Positions 24,201 to 33,954 of a stretch of 64,000 nt of DNA are shown one piece after another. Source of the DNA: Mesostigma viride (lineage: Eukaryota > Streptophyta > Mesostigmatophyceae > Mesostigmatales > Mesostigmataceae); contig RPFO01000072.1 in assembly GCA_009746045.1 (NCBI GenBank), positions 2,679,394 to 2,743,393 of the forward strand, read 5' to 3'. The first letter of the stretch is position 1. Each line of letters starts with the position of its first letter. The notes beneath the pieces are model-generated. The model made no database searches and was not told the DNA's origin. It saw nothing but the letters and a program-made list of their open reading frames with translations. The translations under genes and the position numbers were made by a program.

Positions 24201-27200
24201 CCACCCACCCACCCACCCACCCACCCACCCACCCACCCACCCACCCACCCACCCACCCACCCACCCACCCACCCACCCAAACCCACCCACCCACCCACCC
24301 ACCCACCCACCCACCCACCCACCCACCCACCCACCCACCCACCCACCCACCCACCCACCCACCCACCCACCCACCCACCCACCCACCCACCCACACGCAC
24401 CCACCCACACGCACGCACACATATGCACACACACCTGCAGCTTTGCGCAGCTGGCGGGCCTGCACGCGGCGGTGGCCGGCCGCAACGTGTACCTCCGCTT
24501 TGAGAGCACGACGGGGGACGCGATGGGCATGAACATGGTGTCCAAGGGGGTGAACGCGGTGCTCTCGCTGCTGGCGCAGCTCTTCCCCGACATGCAGGTG
24601 GGCGGGAGGCGAGGGCGTATGCCACATGGTGGTGGGGGGCGGGGGGGGGAAACTGGGGAGGGTTTTACAATACTGGAATCAATGTTGGGAGGAGTGTATG
24701 CGGCCGTAGTTGTGTGGTGGGATAGTGCCTGTGGAGGATGGGTTGATGCTCGATAGCCCTTCCCTGCCACACATGGGGGGGTGCGCGGGAGCCCCCAGCG
24801 CTAAAGCCTCTATTCTCTCTTCTGCTCCGCTTCGCAGTCATCTCCATCTCTGGCAGTTAGTCAAGGCCGCATCGACCTGAACCCCCCCCTCTTCCTGTTA
24901 ATGCTCTCGCTCGACTGCCAACAGTGCAGGTCGTCTCCCTCTCGAGTCTCCCTCTCGAACGGCAACTGCTCATGATGCATCCCCTTTGTTCTTGCTCGCG
25001 AATCCTCACCCATGTGCAGGTCGTGTCCATCTCGGGCAACTATTGCGCGGACAAGAAGCCGACGGCGCTCAACTGGATCTGCGGACGCGGCAAGTCGGTG
25101 GTGGCCGAGGCCATCATATCCGGCGACGTGGTGCGTGAGCATGTGCTGTTGTTTGATACTTTGGAAGGGGCGATCGTGGAGTGCATGCATCCGATGTGGG
25201 CTGATGAGAGGGGCGGTATGCTGCGTAAGTGTGTCAGCTGGGCCCACAGCGGTGTGGGGCGTGTGGGGCGTGGGTGTGTTGTGTCATACCGGCCGAGAGC
25301 CAACTTGCGTGTGAAGCACCCTGTGAATCATGGCGCTTGGCACCGTTTCTAGCATGGCACATGGCCATGTTGTGAGTGTGGTGTAGAGTGTGAGAGTAGG
25401 GTTGGATGCTGTGAAGGCTTCTATCACAGCATGCCTTGGCACAACGTGGTTCCCTCTGCGTTGTGGCCTCTCGTTTTCTTCCCCCCCTTGTGGTTGCCAT
25501 CTTGCTCGCGTCCTTTTCCCTCACCCTTCGCCTCCCCCCCCCCCCCTCCCCCCCTTAACATCCCTCGTTTGCTCCATTGGCCAAGGGCTCACTTCTGTTC
25601 GGCGCTTTCCGCGCATTAAGCTCCCGTTCTGCTCTCCTTCACCTGCCCCTTCCCCCCTTCCAATAAATCAATCCATCAACACCACCCGTCCAGGTGCGCA
25701 AGGTTCTCAAGACGACGGTCGAGGACCTGGTCAGCATCAACTACGTGAAGAACCTGACAGGGTCCGCCATGGCCGGGTCCGTCGGCGGGTTCAACGCGCA
25801 CGCCGCCAACCTCGTGACCGCGCTCTTCATCGCGACGGGCCAGGACCCCGCGCAGAATGTGGAATCCTCCAACTGCATGACGCTGCTGGAGGCCGCCAAC
25901 GGGGGCAAGGACCTGCACGCGTCTGTCACCATGCCGAGCATTGAAGTGGGCACGGTGGGGGGGGGGACGATCCTCCCGGCACAGAGCGCCGCGCTCAACC
26001 TGCTGGGGATCCGCGGGGCGCACCCGCTGCTGCCGGGCCAGAACGCCGCAAAGCTCGCACGCATCGTCGCAGGTGGGTGGGCTCTGTGTTCCATGGAATC
26101 ATGGTAGTGTATTGTATCCTTGTAGTTTTTATGTATTTCAGTCGCACGCGGGTGGGCATTTGTATTTCGTGTAAACAGGGGGATTTCTGGTACGACAGTG
26201 TAGCATGGGCGTGTCCTAGTCACCAGTGGGTAGGCGCTCCCTTGGTCGGAATGTCACGGAACTCTTCAAAGCTCGAACGCAGTTTTGAAGCAGTGGCAAG
26301 CGCTTCTTAGCCCTGACCCTTTTTGGTCCCCTCGGTATGACCCCACCCCACCCCACCCCACCCCACCCCACCCCACCCCACCCCACCCCACCCCACCCCA
26401 CCCCACCCCACCCCACCCCACCCCACCCCACCCCACCCCACCCCGCCCCGCCCCACCCCACCCCACCCCACCCCACCCCACCCCACCCCACCCCACCCCA
26501 CCCCACCCCACCCCACCCCACCCCACCCCACCCCACCCCACCCCACCCCACCCCACCCCACCCCACCCCACCCCACCCCACCCCACCCCACCCCATCCCC
26601 ATCCCCCCACGCCACGCCACGCCACGCCACGCCACGCCACGCCACGCCACGCCACGCCACGCCACGCCACGCCACGCCACGCCACGCCACGCCACGCCAC
26701 GCCACGCCACGCCACGCCACGCCACGCCACGCCACGCCACGCCACGCCACGCCACGCCACGCCACGCCACGCCACGCCCCGCCCCGCCCCGCCCCGCCCC
26801 GCCCCGCCCCGCCCCGCCCCGCCCCGCCCCGCCCCGCCCCGCCCCGCCCCGCCCCGCCCCGCCCCGCCCCGCCCCACCCCACCCCACCCCACCCCACCCC
26901 ACCCCATCCCACCACACCACACCACACACACACACACGGGATTCGTCAAAGACATCGAGTGGGCATGGAGTCCGGTGTGCTTCTGAACGTCAGCAATTGT
27001 TAATGTTATAGTTGCTGCATGCGTTGTATTTACTAGCACTGAAAACAAAATAAAATGCGCTCCCCCTGTAAGACCTCAGTTGTCATGCACGAAATCCTGG
27101 TAGCCTACCACCTCAACTGACATTCCCCTCCCCGCCCCCCTCTCCCCAATCATTCCTCCCCTTGTCCTCCCTCATCCCTCACCCCCCCCGGCCCCCCCTT

Positions 27201-27441
27201 CCCCCTTCCCCTAAATTAACAAACAAAAAAATAACGACCAACAATCATAACAGGGAGCGTGCTTGCTGGAGAGCTGTCCCTCATGGCGGCGCTGGCCACG
27301 GGCGACCTGGTCAAGAGCCACATGAAGTACAACCGGAGCGCCGCCAACCTGTCCTCCCTGCCCGCCAGCATGGCCACCTCCCTCTCCGAGCCCAGCCTGT
27401 GCAGCGTGGCCACGCAGGGCAGCTGCCTCGTCAACAAGTAG
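21291..27441 (+). CDS. HMGR: 3-hydroxy-3-methylglutaryl-CoA reductase, plant type (6 exons)
   Basis: Reduces HMG-CoA to mevalonate with NADPH, the committed step of the ER mevalonate pathway. Exons: 21291-22031, 22760-23034, 24441-24597, 25020-25130, 25694-26072 and 27254-27441. All introns are GT-AG, phases agree, and the product is 616 residues, near the ~570-600 usual in plants. The ATG at 21291 was chosen because the frame upstream of it has no ATG. Residues ~25-50 ([20 protein letters not shown]) and ~70-95 are the two membrane spans joined by [13 protein letters not shown], as in plants; a Ser/Pro-rich linker follows. Catalytic marks are present: Glu in [12 protein letters not shown], Lys in [14 protein letters not shown], Asp in [10 protein letters not shown], His in [19 protein letters not shown] and [13 protein letters not shown] are also intact. 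The Ser in [10 protein letters not shown] matches the plant SnRK1 site. It appears functional. Introns 2 and 5 carry long simple repeats. Confidence 0.95.
22624..22757 (+). repeat. CCACC/CATC-rich pyrimidine tract in HMGR intron 1
   Basis: CCCACCATCACC-like units run right up to the intron 1 acceptor (CACCAG at 22754-22759). The tract probably acts as an oversized polypyrimidine tract. The rest of intron 1 (22032-22623) shows no recognised feature. Confidence 0.7.
23520..23850 (+). repeat. Low-complexity part of HMGR intron 2
   Basis: Three copies of a ~19-bp unit (CCACCTGCCTACTCTTCAA) at about 23545-23600, then CCCATCCCATC runs, then CACACG/CACGCA units ending in (CA)n at 23813-23829. It is non-coding, within the 1406-bp intron 2 (23035-24440). 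Confidence 0.6.
24108..24408 (+). repeat. CCCA tetranucleotide array in HMGR intron 2
   Basis: About 70 copies of ACCC/CCCA with a few AAACCC interruptions (near 24125, 24142 and 24280). It ends 33 bp before the exon 3 acceptor (CTGCAG at 24435-24440). The complementary strand is (TGGG)n and could fold as G-quadruplex. Open frames here (Pro-Thr-His or Gly-Gly-Trp-Val repeats) are artefacts. Confidence 0.95.
26341..26935 (+). repeat. Chain of pentamer arrays in HMGR intron 5
   Basis: The order is CCCCA units (26341-26594, with a short CCCCG switch at 26441-26452), a CCCCATCCCC break, CCACG units (about 26608-26775), CCCCG units (about 26776-26872), CCCCA again (to about 26905), then CCACA and (CA)n. 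All share a 5-bp period, so these are point variants of one array that expanded locally. It lies in intron 5 (26073-27253), and the template strand is strongly G-rich. Confidence 0.95.
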
Positions 27442-28750
27442 GCAGCCAACACGTGGGCCATGTGGGGGGAACAAGTTGTGGCCAATCGGGGGGCCCAAAA
27501 GGCGCTGCACAGTGCCCCACAAGTAGCCAACGGTGGGTGGTATACAAGGGGCCGACATGGGCCCTAACTTGTAGAGCCGATAGTTGGCATTGGGTGGCCG
27601 GCGACACATGGCCGACGACCCGTGGCCAACGGTTGGTGGACCAACAAGTGGCACCGTGATGCAGTGAAGGGAGCTTCACACGGGTCGACGCATCACTAGG
27701 CTGGCGCCACTGGGCTGTTGGTGAAGTTTTGCTGGCAGCCTCTGGAGCCAGTAGGTCCAGTGATACTGGCAGGCCTGGTGATGCAGGCACGATGGTCCAT
27801 ACATTCTACGTTATGCTGGCAGCCGCTTTGTCACCAACATGATGTTTTTGTAGCCACCATTTTTGCTGGGGGCAAAGCCGGATAGGGACACCGAGGGAGA
27901 AGTGCTGCCGGGGAGGTGGATTGGGTTGGATGCATGGTCCAGCTGCTGCTGCCTTGTGGTTGACAGGACTGGATTATCCGATGGTGGCCAATGAAGGCTG
28001 CTTGGGGAGGGGGGAGAGGGGAGCATGGCCCGATCAGGAAAGCTGCTTGACCGGGTGATTCTGGATGTCTGGCGCGTTCTGCTATTTGTTTTCCCAAGGT
28101 CGCCTCTTTTTATGCTGCTAATGGAAGGCAGCCACCGTGGTGCACAACCAGGCCCGTCTTTGGTTTGGCATGGGTTTACCCTGTCGTCGCCGGTGACCAG
28201 GGTTAAAGCTTTGGGTGTGACATTGGGTGGAATCATGCGAGCTGTCGGCGGGTAATCTTTACCTAGCACACAGCCTTACGGGCTCAATGGAGCGACCATG
28301 GTAGTGGCGGTGGCTGGGTGGGTGGAGGGACTCTTCCGGCGATCCCAGATGGCAGTTACGTGGCTACCCAGGACGGGACATATGAGGTTTCTGTTTTTTT
28401 TTTTTTTTCGCGAATGCTATGATGCGGGAGGTTACCGGATCCCAACACTGTAAAGTTTTACGCTTGCATGTTCATATATGCCCAAACCATGACATGGGAT
28501 GTGTAGGTAGTGGGCATTTGCCTTGATCAATAACAGCATGAAACAGGGAATGGCGGATTTGTTGGTCAAGAACAGTATTTGATACATTCATCTTGTATGA
28601 ATGGCACACATTTGTGGAAAGCCAATGAATACTGTTGCATCCTGTTCTGGCGCAAAAAGTGCTGCTTGTGTCATCAATAGTGCAAGAGACAGGAATTAAT
28701 TAATTAATTAGACTCATGCTCCCGTTGGGGAGTCACGGAGCATTAACCCC
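27442..28750. other. 3' flank of HMGR and intergenic DNA
   Basis: No gene is recognised. 27480-27660 contains degenerate short repeats around GTGGCCAACGGTKGGTGG. An oligo-T run sits at 28388-28405. AATTAATTAATTAATTA (about 28694-28710) precedes the GATG array. No clear polyadenylation signal could be assigned. Confidence 0.5.
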
Positions 28751-30307
28751 GATGGATGGATGGATGGATGGATGGATGGATGGATGGATGGATGGATGGA
28801 TGGATGGATGGATGGATGGATGGATGGATGGATGGATGGATGGATGGATGGATGGATGGATGGATGGATGGATGGATGGATGGATGGATGGATGGATGGA
28901 TGGATGGATGGATGGATGGATGGATGGATGGATGGATGGATGGATGGATGGATGGATGGATGGATGGATGGATGGATGGATGGATGGATGGATGGATGGA
29001 TGGATGGATGGATGGATGGATGGATGGATGGATGGATGGATGGATGGATGGATGGATGGATGGATGGATGGATGGATGGATGGATGGATGGATGGATGGA
29101 TGGATGGATGGATGGATGGATGGATGGATGGATGGATGGATGGATGGATGGATGGATGGATGGATGGATGGATGGATGGATGGATGGATGGATGGATGGA
29201 TGGATGGATGGATGGATGGATGGATGGATGGATGGATGGATGGATGGATGGATGGATGGATGGATGGATGGATGGATGGATGGATGGATGGATGGATGGA
29301 TGGATGGATGGATGGATGGATGGATGGATGGATGGATGGATGGATGGATGGATGGATGGATGGATGGATGGATGGATGGATGGATGGATGGATGGATGGA
29401 TGGATGGATGGATGGATGGATGGATGGATGGATGGATGGATGGATGGATGGATGGATGGATGGATGGATGGATGGATGGATGGATGGATGGATGGATGGA
29501 TGGATGGATGGATGGATGGATGGATGGATGGATGGATGGATGGATGGATGGATGGATGGATGGATGGATGGATGGATGGATGGATGGATGGATGGATGGA
29601 TGGATGGATGGATGGATGGATGGATGGATGGATGGATGGATGGATGGATGGATGGATGGATGGATGGATGGATGGATGGATGGATGGATGGATGGATGGA
29701 TGGATGGATGGATGGATGGATGGATGGATGGATGGATGGATGGATGGATGGATGGATGGATGGATGGATGGATGGATGGATGGATGGATGGATGGATGGA
29801 TGGATGGATGGATGGATGGATGGATGGATGGATGGATGGATGGATGGATGGATGGATGGATGGATGGATGGATGGATGGATGGATGGATGGATGGATGGA
29901 TGGATGGATGGATGGATGGATGGATGGATGGATGGATGGATGGATGGATGGATGGATGGATGGATGGATGGATGGATGGATGGATGGATGGATGGATGGA
30001 TGGATGGATGGATGGATGGATGGATGGATGGATGGATGGATGGATGGATGGATGGATGGATGGATGGATGGATGGATGGATGGATGGATGGATGGATGGA
30101 TGGATGGATGGATGGATGGATGGATGGATGGATGGATGGATGGATGGATGGATGGATGGATGGATGGATGGATGGATGGATGGATGGATGGATGGATGGA
30201 TGGATGGATGGATGGATGGATGGATGGATGGATGGATGGATGGATGGATGGATGGATGGATGGATGGATGGATGGATGGATGGATGGATGGATGGATGGA
30301 TGGATGG
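28751..30307 (+). repeat. Uninterrupted GATG tetranucleotide array (~1.56 kb)
   Basis: About 389 copies of GATG without a visible substitution or length change until GGATGGGTG at the right end. Three plus-strand frames and one minus-strand frame stay open (Met-Asp-Gly-Trp and Ile-His-Pro-Ser repeats) because the unit has no stop; none is a gene. Such purity indicates recent expansion, or a copy number set by the assembly. Confidence 0.97.
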
Positions 30308-30389
30308 GTGCAAACAGTCCTACCGGTCTAATCTATCTACATCAGCTACATACTACATCTATCTAACAGCATTCAAACTACAACATCTA

Positions 30390-31390
30390 TCTAGACAGCC
30401 GCACGCTGCCCTAGGGGAGCTGTCTGGCCGGCGTGCCTCCCACGGGATTGCACACGCGGGCGCTTCCCCACTGGGGGGGGCTCGTTGTCCTCTATGACCT
30501 GGGCCCACTTGGCCTTGTCCATCATCTTCTTCCAAATCACGGAGAGGCCTAGGCCCCCCATGTCCTCTACTAGCTGTTCTTTGAAGGTGCGGGCCTTGCG
30601 GCGTCTAACATCACTGGGCCCGGCCGCTGGGCAGCGATGTCCTTCACCGCCTGGGCGGTGAGGCCTGTGGTGTCCTGCGGGCACTCAATGGCGATGGCGC
30701 TGTCGTGGATGCGCTTGCGGCGATGTCGAGGAGCTGGGCCTTGATGTCGGCGGTGGAGGCGGAGGTGGCAGTGGAAAGGTGAGGGAGCTCAGTAGCCATG
30801 CAGCGTGCCCCCCATTGCTGCCACATCTGCAAGCAAGGGGGGTCCGGCCGTGCTGCTGGAGGGCTTTCGTAAGGATGGAACGGAGTGTGGGTGCAGAGAT
30901 GGATGGAGCCCAGATCTCGCCAGCAGCTAGAGCGCATGAGAAGGGAGTTGAGAATGGTGTGCTGGAGTGGGGGGCGGGCTTGCCCGAACAGAATTAAGTC
31001 GCGGCGCATGTTGGTGCCGTCGGGGTGGATGAGGCGGTTGATGTCGTGGAGATGGAGGCCCAGGTCATAAAGGGGGGCGTAGTAAGTAAGTAAGTACTTG
31101 CGTGTCATGCGCAAAGGCATGCCACGGAGTACTATGCTAATCTCATTAGAAAAATAATTACACAAAAGTTTAAACAAATATCGTCTGCATCATCCCCCAA
31201 CCGTTAAGCACTAGATGGGCGTAGCCGGTCCCCAAAGAAGAGGAAATGCATGGCAGTTGCCGGTCCAGTCGTGATCGTCAACCTTGGTTGGGGCCAGAAG
31301 CGCGGTTCAGCTGGGCGTGGTTCTGCTGGGCGACTGCGTTTAGGATCTGGCGATGCCAAGGGCGAGGCCGCAGGAGCCGAGTGCACTACT
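30390..31390 (-). pseudogene. Decayed ORF1 of an L1-like non-LTR retrotransposon
   Basis: Minus-strand frames match the intact plus-strand ORF1 at 31672 in order. Near 31204-31386 there is SPDPKRSRPAEP (compare SPDPKRTRPADK). Near 30950-31090 there is LYDLGLHLHDINRLIHPDG and PPLQHTILNSLLMRS. Near 30720-30780 there is ELPHLSTATSASTADIKAQL. Frames change between these blocks and stops intervene, so it is dead. The downstream part (30480-30600, reading [19 protein letters not shown]) has no counterpart in the intact copy and may come from another part of the element or another repeat. Confidence 0.7.
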
Positions 31391-31534
31391 AACGCTTGAG
31401 TAGTGGTCTCGCTGCCTGGCAGGCCATGCAGGCGGAATTACAGCCGAAGCTGCAGGCGAATTTTCTTGGCTCATGCATCGCGCACAGATTCGCGCACAGA
31501 TTCCACGTTAATGCATGGTTCCACGAGCCACGAG

Positions 31535-31671
31535 CCACGAGGTAGCCATGGCTGACGGCGGAGCTCATAACTTTCACGTTTGAGCACCGAATTCAGCTGT
31601 GAATATCACTATCGCTTCGTCTCTCTAAGACGCACATGCTGATATAATTTTCCGAATCTAACACGCAATAT
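31535..31671 (+). repeat. 5' leader of the L1-like element
   Basis: This leader precedes the intact ORF1 and recurs in reverse orientation at about 33774-33893, with roughly 90% identity over ~118 bp (GACGGCGGAGCTCATAACTT shared). It is the likely 5' UTR or promoter of the element, present a second time as a minus-strand fragment. Confidence 0.65.
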
Positions 31672-33018
31672 ATGACGAGCAAACGTCCTTTGACGCAACG
31701 CAGTTTGGCGGATGCGCTCGCCCATGAAAATGCGGCAGCTGCGGCTGCAGCTTCGCCATCAGGTCCGGTAGACAGCGGTGACACTAGTCGTGCACTGGTG
31801 GCCACCCAGCAACCTCCCGGGCTTAATGCCTCGCCATCGGCATCGCCTGACCCGAAACGCACCCGCCCAGCCGACAAAACAGGATGGTCCCGCCCCTCGG
31901 AACCGCGCTTTCGGCCCCACCCTTTCAAGGTCGATGATCACGACTGGAACAACCTGTCTCCTTACGATGCTATGGACTGCATCTTCTACGGGGACTACGC
32001 CTCGCTTTACGACCTGTGCCTCCATCTTTACGACCAAGGTCGCCTCATCGGCAGCAACGGCTGCCGCTGGCAAACCCACGGCGCCCTGCTTGGCTGCCCC
32101 CGCCCCCAGCTCCAGCACACCATCCTCAACTCCCTTCTCGAGCGCTCTGACGACGAGATCTGGGCTCCATCCATCTCCGCCCCCACCCTCCGTTCCATCC
32201 TCACGGAAGCCTTTCAGCAGCACGTGACCCCCCTTGCTGCTGACGTCGCAGCAATGGGTGGCACGCTGGCTGCTGAACTTCCTCACATTTCCGCCGCTGC
32301 CGCCTCCACCTCCACTGCCATTTCCGCCTCCACTGCCGACATCAAAGCCCAGCTCCTCGACCTCGACCAACGCCTTCAAGCCACCGCCAACGCCCTTGAG
32401 AGCTTGCATGACACCGCCGGCCTCACCGCCCAGGCGGTGAAGGACATCGCCGCCCAGCCGGCGTCTGCTGGCCCGGCCGGCGATGCTCCCTCCACCTGGG
32501 CGGACTTGCTTAAGCAGCACACCACCTCCACCACCTCCACCATCTCGGCACAACTCAAGCAACAAGCCCTCGACCTTCGCGAGGAAACCGACATCGCCCG
32601 GCGCAGCCACAATGTCATCGTCAAGCACTTCGACCAGCCGGCAGGTGAGACCTCCACGACCCTTCTTGAGGCATTTAAGCGCGACATTCTTGCCCCCATG
32701 CTACTCACTGGTGAGCTGGACATGTCGGCTGTCCGCCTCCCCCGCGCGCGGGGGAAGGCTGGCCCGGCACCCGTGCTCCTCACCTTTAAGTACATGGCGG
32801 ACAAGCTGTCGTTCCTTAAATGCCGCAAGAAGCTCTCGAGGACTCGCTTCACGCTGGACGACGACTTGACCCTGGCCCAGCAACAGCGGCGACGCGAGCT
32901 ATGGCCGGCCTACCTTCAGCTCCGGCACAGCGCAGGGGGGAAGCCGGTATACTGGAGGGGGGCGGTCATCCACGTTGACCACAAGCCCTGGCAGCCCCCT
33001 CCTGCCACCCCAGACTAG
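31672..33018 (+). CDS. L1-like retrotransposon ORF1 protein (448 aa)
   Basis: Single-exon frame of 448 residues, probably a nucleic-acid-binding chaperone that coats the retrotransposon RNA. Residues 1-80 are Ala/Ser/Pro-rich and basic. About 215-265 is a helical, Ala/Gln/Leu-rich stretch (ADIKAQLLDLDQRLQATA) that may form a coiled coil. The C-terminal third resembles the L1 ORF1p RRM-plus-CTD (Transposase_22) layout: RSHNVIVKHFDQPAGE, then VLLTFKYMADKLSFLKCRKK, then an RRRELWPAYLQLR helix. A decayed sister copy lies inverted at 30390-31390. No ORF2 (endonuclease/reverse transcriptase) follows before the CAATT tail at 33461. The frame is intact, so insertion may be recent. The family call rests on pattern, not on a search. 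Confidence 0.7.
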   Translation: MTSKRPLTQRSLADALAHENAAAAAAASPSGPVDSGDTSRALVATQQPPGLNASPSASPDPKRTRPADKTGWSRPSEPRFRPHPFKVDDHDWNNLSPYDAMDCIFYGDYASLYDLCLHLYDQGRLIGSNGCRWQTHGALLGCPRPQLQHTILNSLLERSDDEIWAPSISAPTLRSILTEAFQQHVTPLAADVAAMGGTLAAELPHISAAAASTSTAISASTADIKAQLLDLDQRLQATANALESLHDTAGLTAQAVKDIAAQPASAGPAGDAPSTWADLLKQHTTSTTSTISAQLKQQALDLREETDIARRSHNVIVKHFDQPAGETSTTLLEAFKRDILAPMLLTGELDMSAVRLPRARGKAGPAPVLLTFKYMADKLSFLKCRKKLSRTRFTLDDDLTLAQQQRRRELWPAYLQLRHSAGGKPVYWRGAVIHVDHKPWQPPPATPD

Positions 33019-33461
33019 GGAATTCATACCAGTAGTGTAGATTAGTCAGGCTTAGCCTAGCATGTGGCCCACGCGCATGTGCGCCCATAATGGCCCCCAT
33101 GGATGTTGTCTACAGGATTTAGCCAAGCCCTGCCTATAACGGGACCCCCATGGATGTTGCATTAAGAATTTCGCCATTCTATGCCATGCAGAGAGATGCT
33201 CTCTGTAGAGAAGCCATGTCCTAGCTCTTGTATAGCCATGATGATCTTCCCCACCTATGACAGGCTCCCCTTCGCTGGGTGTTGCCTGAAACTCTGGGTG
33301 GTGCAGGTGCCCTAGTGCACCTAGAGCAAGTGTTGTTTACATTCCCACCCTTGCAGGAAGTAGCTTAGAATGTATGATAGGCCATATGCCCCTTCTCTGG
33401 GCTATGTGCTACATATACTCCCAACGGAGTTATGTTACAATTCAATTCAATTCAATTCAAT
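33019..33461 (+). repeat. 3' flank and CAATT tail of the L1-like element
   Basis: About 440 bp after ORF1 with no long frame. GACCCCCATGGATGTTG-like phrases occur twice (about 33092 and 33145). It closes with CTCCCAACGGAGTTATGTTA and five CAATT-type units (33435-33461), a typical microsatellite tail of non-LTR elements. The same terminal pattern appears inside each 4-kb unit (about 600-640 in copy A). Confidence 0.5.
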
Positions 33462-33721
33462 GCATCGCGCAGCCGCCAGGCTGCGTTGCGTAGTCGAGCG
33501 TGTGCTTGTCATATAATATTGAAACACACGCCCTGATCAAGCATGCTGTTTCCGGCCCCGCCGTCTAGGTCATCTAGTCGCTCTACACGTAAGCCAGCCA
33601 TAATTTCAATGCACAAGGCTACACATTTCCATCACCATTCATTTTCATCATCCTGAACGACTCGAACACGCGGACAAGATAACGGCAGGCTCGAGCTACC
33701 ATGGTCCGGATATATTCTCCC

Positions 33722-33954
33722 GATTTCTGGCCTGCGCTGGTTGTCTCCTTCGAAATTGCGTTCGAGTTTCGGGAAAATATATCAGCGTGTGCGTCTTAGA
33801 AAGACGAAGCGATTGTGATATTCACAGCCTAATTTGGTGCCCAAACGTGAAAGTTATGAGCTCCGCCGTCAGCCATGGCTACCTCATGGCTCTCTGCATT
33901 CTAGAGGCTGGATTTGCAAGATATCAATGAGACAACCAGCGCAGGCTAGAAATC
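33722..33954. mobile_element. Small element with 26-bp terminal inverted repeats
   Basis: 33722-33747 (GATTTCTGGCCTGCGCTGGT onward) is inverted at 33929-33954 with one mismatch. The interior holds the minus-strand copy of the L1-like 5' leader (33774-33893). It could be a MITE-like element that captured the leader, or the product of inverted insertion. No coding capacity; target-site duplication not clear. Confidence 0.45.

Noticed and set aside
24108-24408. Possible internal telomere repeat (TGGG on the minus strand)
   Set aside because: Unit is TGGG, not TTTAGGG, and the array lies inside an intron.
28716-30497. Frames of Met-Asp-Gly-Trp or Ile-His-Pro-Ser repeats, 523-593 codons
   Set aside because: Produced by the stop-free GATG repeat.
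31759-32628. 289-codon minus-strand frame
   Set aside because: Antisense shadow of the ORF1 coding sequence with Gly/Val-rich composition typical of reverse-read GC-rich codons.
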